From Macrostomum hystrix (lineage: Eukaryota > Platyhelminthes > Macrostomidae): 64,000 nt of DNA. Below the pieces are notes generated by a model. That model had not been told where the DNA came from. It searched no databases and was given only the letters and a program-made list of their open reading frames with translations. The position numbers and the translations under genes are program-made. The stretch is taken from NCBI GenBank assembly GCA_950097015.1, contig CATNEN010000007.1, positions 186,001 to 250,000 of the forward strand, read 5' to 3'. Shown in pieces: positions 62,760-64,000 of this stretch. How positions within the stretch are numbered: the first letter of the stretch is position 1; every line of letters starts with the position of its first letter.

Positions 62760-62944
62760 GGAATTAATCATTCATGGCATGGCCTTCTCTTATTAACGAA
62801 TTAACACTTAAATATCAGCTTGGACTTTTGAATCGCCTTGTCTTCGTTAGTTTCGAGTTACGGCATATAATCTCTCGCAAAGAGTAGGACACCCGACCTC
62901 ATTTAGGAATCTCAACGCAAAGAGAGACCTAAGTCAAAATATCA

Positions 62945-62990
62945 CTCAGGGGCCATATGGCCCGCGGGCTGAAAAAAGTTGCCGATCCCT
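62945..62990 (-). mobile_element. hAT-like terminal fragment
   Basis: On the minus strand gggatcggcaac is followed by cagcccgcgggccatatggc, resembling the left end of the 16.8 kb element (ggggtcggcaaac...gggccgtgggccagatgggc). The other end was not found. Confidence 0.5.
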
Positions 62991-63271
62991 TCTTTTATGA
63001 ACTTTTTAAGTAAATGTAATGCATACGATACGATCCGTATAGTTTAATAATTCGGTGCATTATGACGATTTGGGGAATATAATTTCGGGATTTGCAGTCG
63101 TCTTGATTTGCATCATGCCGACTGCAAATCCTTATGTATACTAATAATTTGTTTACACTCAACTTGTTAAGTTATTATGCTTCGAATGCTTGTTTGGTAT
63201 TTTCTAATTAAATAACAACTATTAACTGCTAACAGTAATAAAAGTGTAGATTTGTAATAACAAAGCACAGG

Positions 63272-63625
63272 GTGTCGTCGGTGGCAGAGCAGTTATCGCG
63301 TTTGCCTCTCGCACCACGGTCATTAAGTTCGGTTCCATGGCAAGGCCACATTTATTTGGGGCGCAGCCGCGGAGATAAGGCTTGAGGGCTTGTCGTGCAA
63401 TTTACGCCCTTGAGGGCAAACCTCGACCACGGCACAATGAAATGTACATTGCCTGACGATGAGAAAGTCAGGGCAGATGTACACACCTGTGTGAGCGTCT
63501 GCCTGCGTACTGTGTGCGTGTGTGCTCAGGAGTCAGTGTCACTACGAGTGTCACTACTGTCAGCTCGTAAATGATGTGCCACCACTGCCCGCAGCACTCC
63601 AGCAATAATTTATTATTTTTATTTT
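63272..63625 (+). mobile_element. Full-length tRNA-derived SINE
   Basis: The head is cgtcggtggcagagcagtta (A box) and agttcggttcc (B box). The body contains caaggccacatttatttggg, gcctgacgatgagaaagtca, gtgctcaggagtcagtg and aaatgatgtgcc, and ends with tgcccgcagcactcc and an AT-rich tail. Nested in the 61.5-63.7 kb element. Confidence 0.88.
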
Positions 63626-63729
63626 TATAACAAAGCACAACAGTCAATTGTCGCCACAGTCAGTTGTCGTGCAGGCAGATGTCGCGCAGTAAACTGTGCG
63701 AAGGCAATTGTTGTAGAACCCCCTCTGAT

Positions 63730-64000
63730 TCCCCTCGATGTCCTGTGTCAAAAGATTAATCGTTACGATGTCGTTAATCTCACGTGTAAAGATGGCTACT
63801 GTCAACATTTAAAATGATTTTTCGCTGCAATCAGATTGCAACGAAACATATGATTTCGGTCCAGCTTTATATAAAGCAAAGCTAGGGGCCTAAAGCCAAG
63901 AAGTAGGCTAGGTAAAGTAAGCTAGCTAAATTATTAACACAGTTGATTTGTTAATGTAAAATCATGGAAGTAGGGTGTAGTATTTTACTTTCTTTGCCGA
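63730..64000. other. Unique sequence at the window end
   Basis: Nothing recognised. Confidence 0.5.

Larger units (their letters stand above)
61524..63720. mobile_element. DNA transposon-like element with about 100-bp inverted ends and 9-bp target duplication
   Basis: The left end (about 61533-61612) contains acaattgcctgcgcac, ctgcgcgacaa, gacaactgactg and gcgctttgtt. The reverse complement of the right end (about 63605-63711) carries the same words in the same order with about 80% identity. CCCTCTGAT flanks it exactly on both sides (61515-61523 and 63721-63729). Nine bases and long inverted ends suggest a Mutator-like (MULE) non-autonomous element. No transposase is seen. It contains a SINE and other repeats, so it is nested. 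Confidence 0.65.

Overview
This is animal nuclear DNA. Every coding signal is split into short exons with GT-AG introns, and in two genes the reading phase can be followed across nearly all junctions. Both genes are metazoan: a T-type voltage-gated calcium channel and a p140Cap/Sickle-tail scaffold. The intron-rich structure, very heavy tandem-repeat load, tRNA-derived SINEs and poly-Gln tracts suggest an invertebrate, perhaps a free-living flatworm or another spiralian. That assignment is inference.

Layout. (1) About 1-18.3 kb, plus strand: ten exons (about 800 aa, 5' end not found) of a SRCIN1/KIAA1217-family protein. It has the N-terminal GETRR...RALF...AFPH domain, four Gln-rich exons, the RM-x-x-ME-x-QLA-x-LT helix, a conserved FL-x-x-EP-x-RL-x-x-x-x-x-RCR segment and a Pro-rich C-terminus with two pY-x-N-V sites. 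(2) 18.3-20.0 kb: AT-rich tail-to-tail gap. (3) 20.0-60.1 kb, minus strand: about 29 exons (about 1880 aa) of a Cav3 alpha1 subunit with all four six-helix domains, an E-E-D-D selectivity filter, the I-II gating brake and the T-type signature in the II-III linker. Only the junction of exons 1 and 2, across a 12 kb intron, is unresolved. (4) 60.1-64 kb: 5' flank of the channel gene and a transposon-rich block.

Roughly 24 kb (about 37%) is tandem repeat. Almost every intron longer than about 500 bp carries its own array, with units of 4 to 75 bp and up to 2.5 kb of array, usually within a few hundred bases of an exon. Other repeats include a tRNA-derived SINE family (three long copies plus fragments), a 748 bp hAT-like element with terminal inverted repeats and an 8 bp target duplication that carries a 16 bp minisatellite, and a 2.2 kb element with about 100 bp inverted ends and a perfect 9 bp target duplication. 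The two genes converge, so their transcripts may overlap at the 3' ends. Both products act at excitable or synaptic membranes in other animals, but nothing here shows that they work together.
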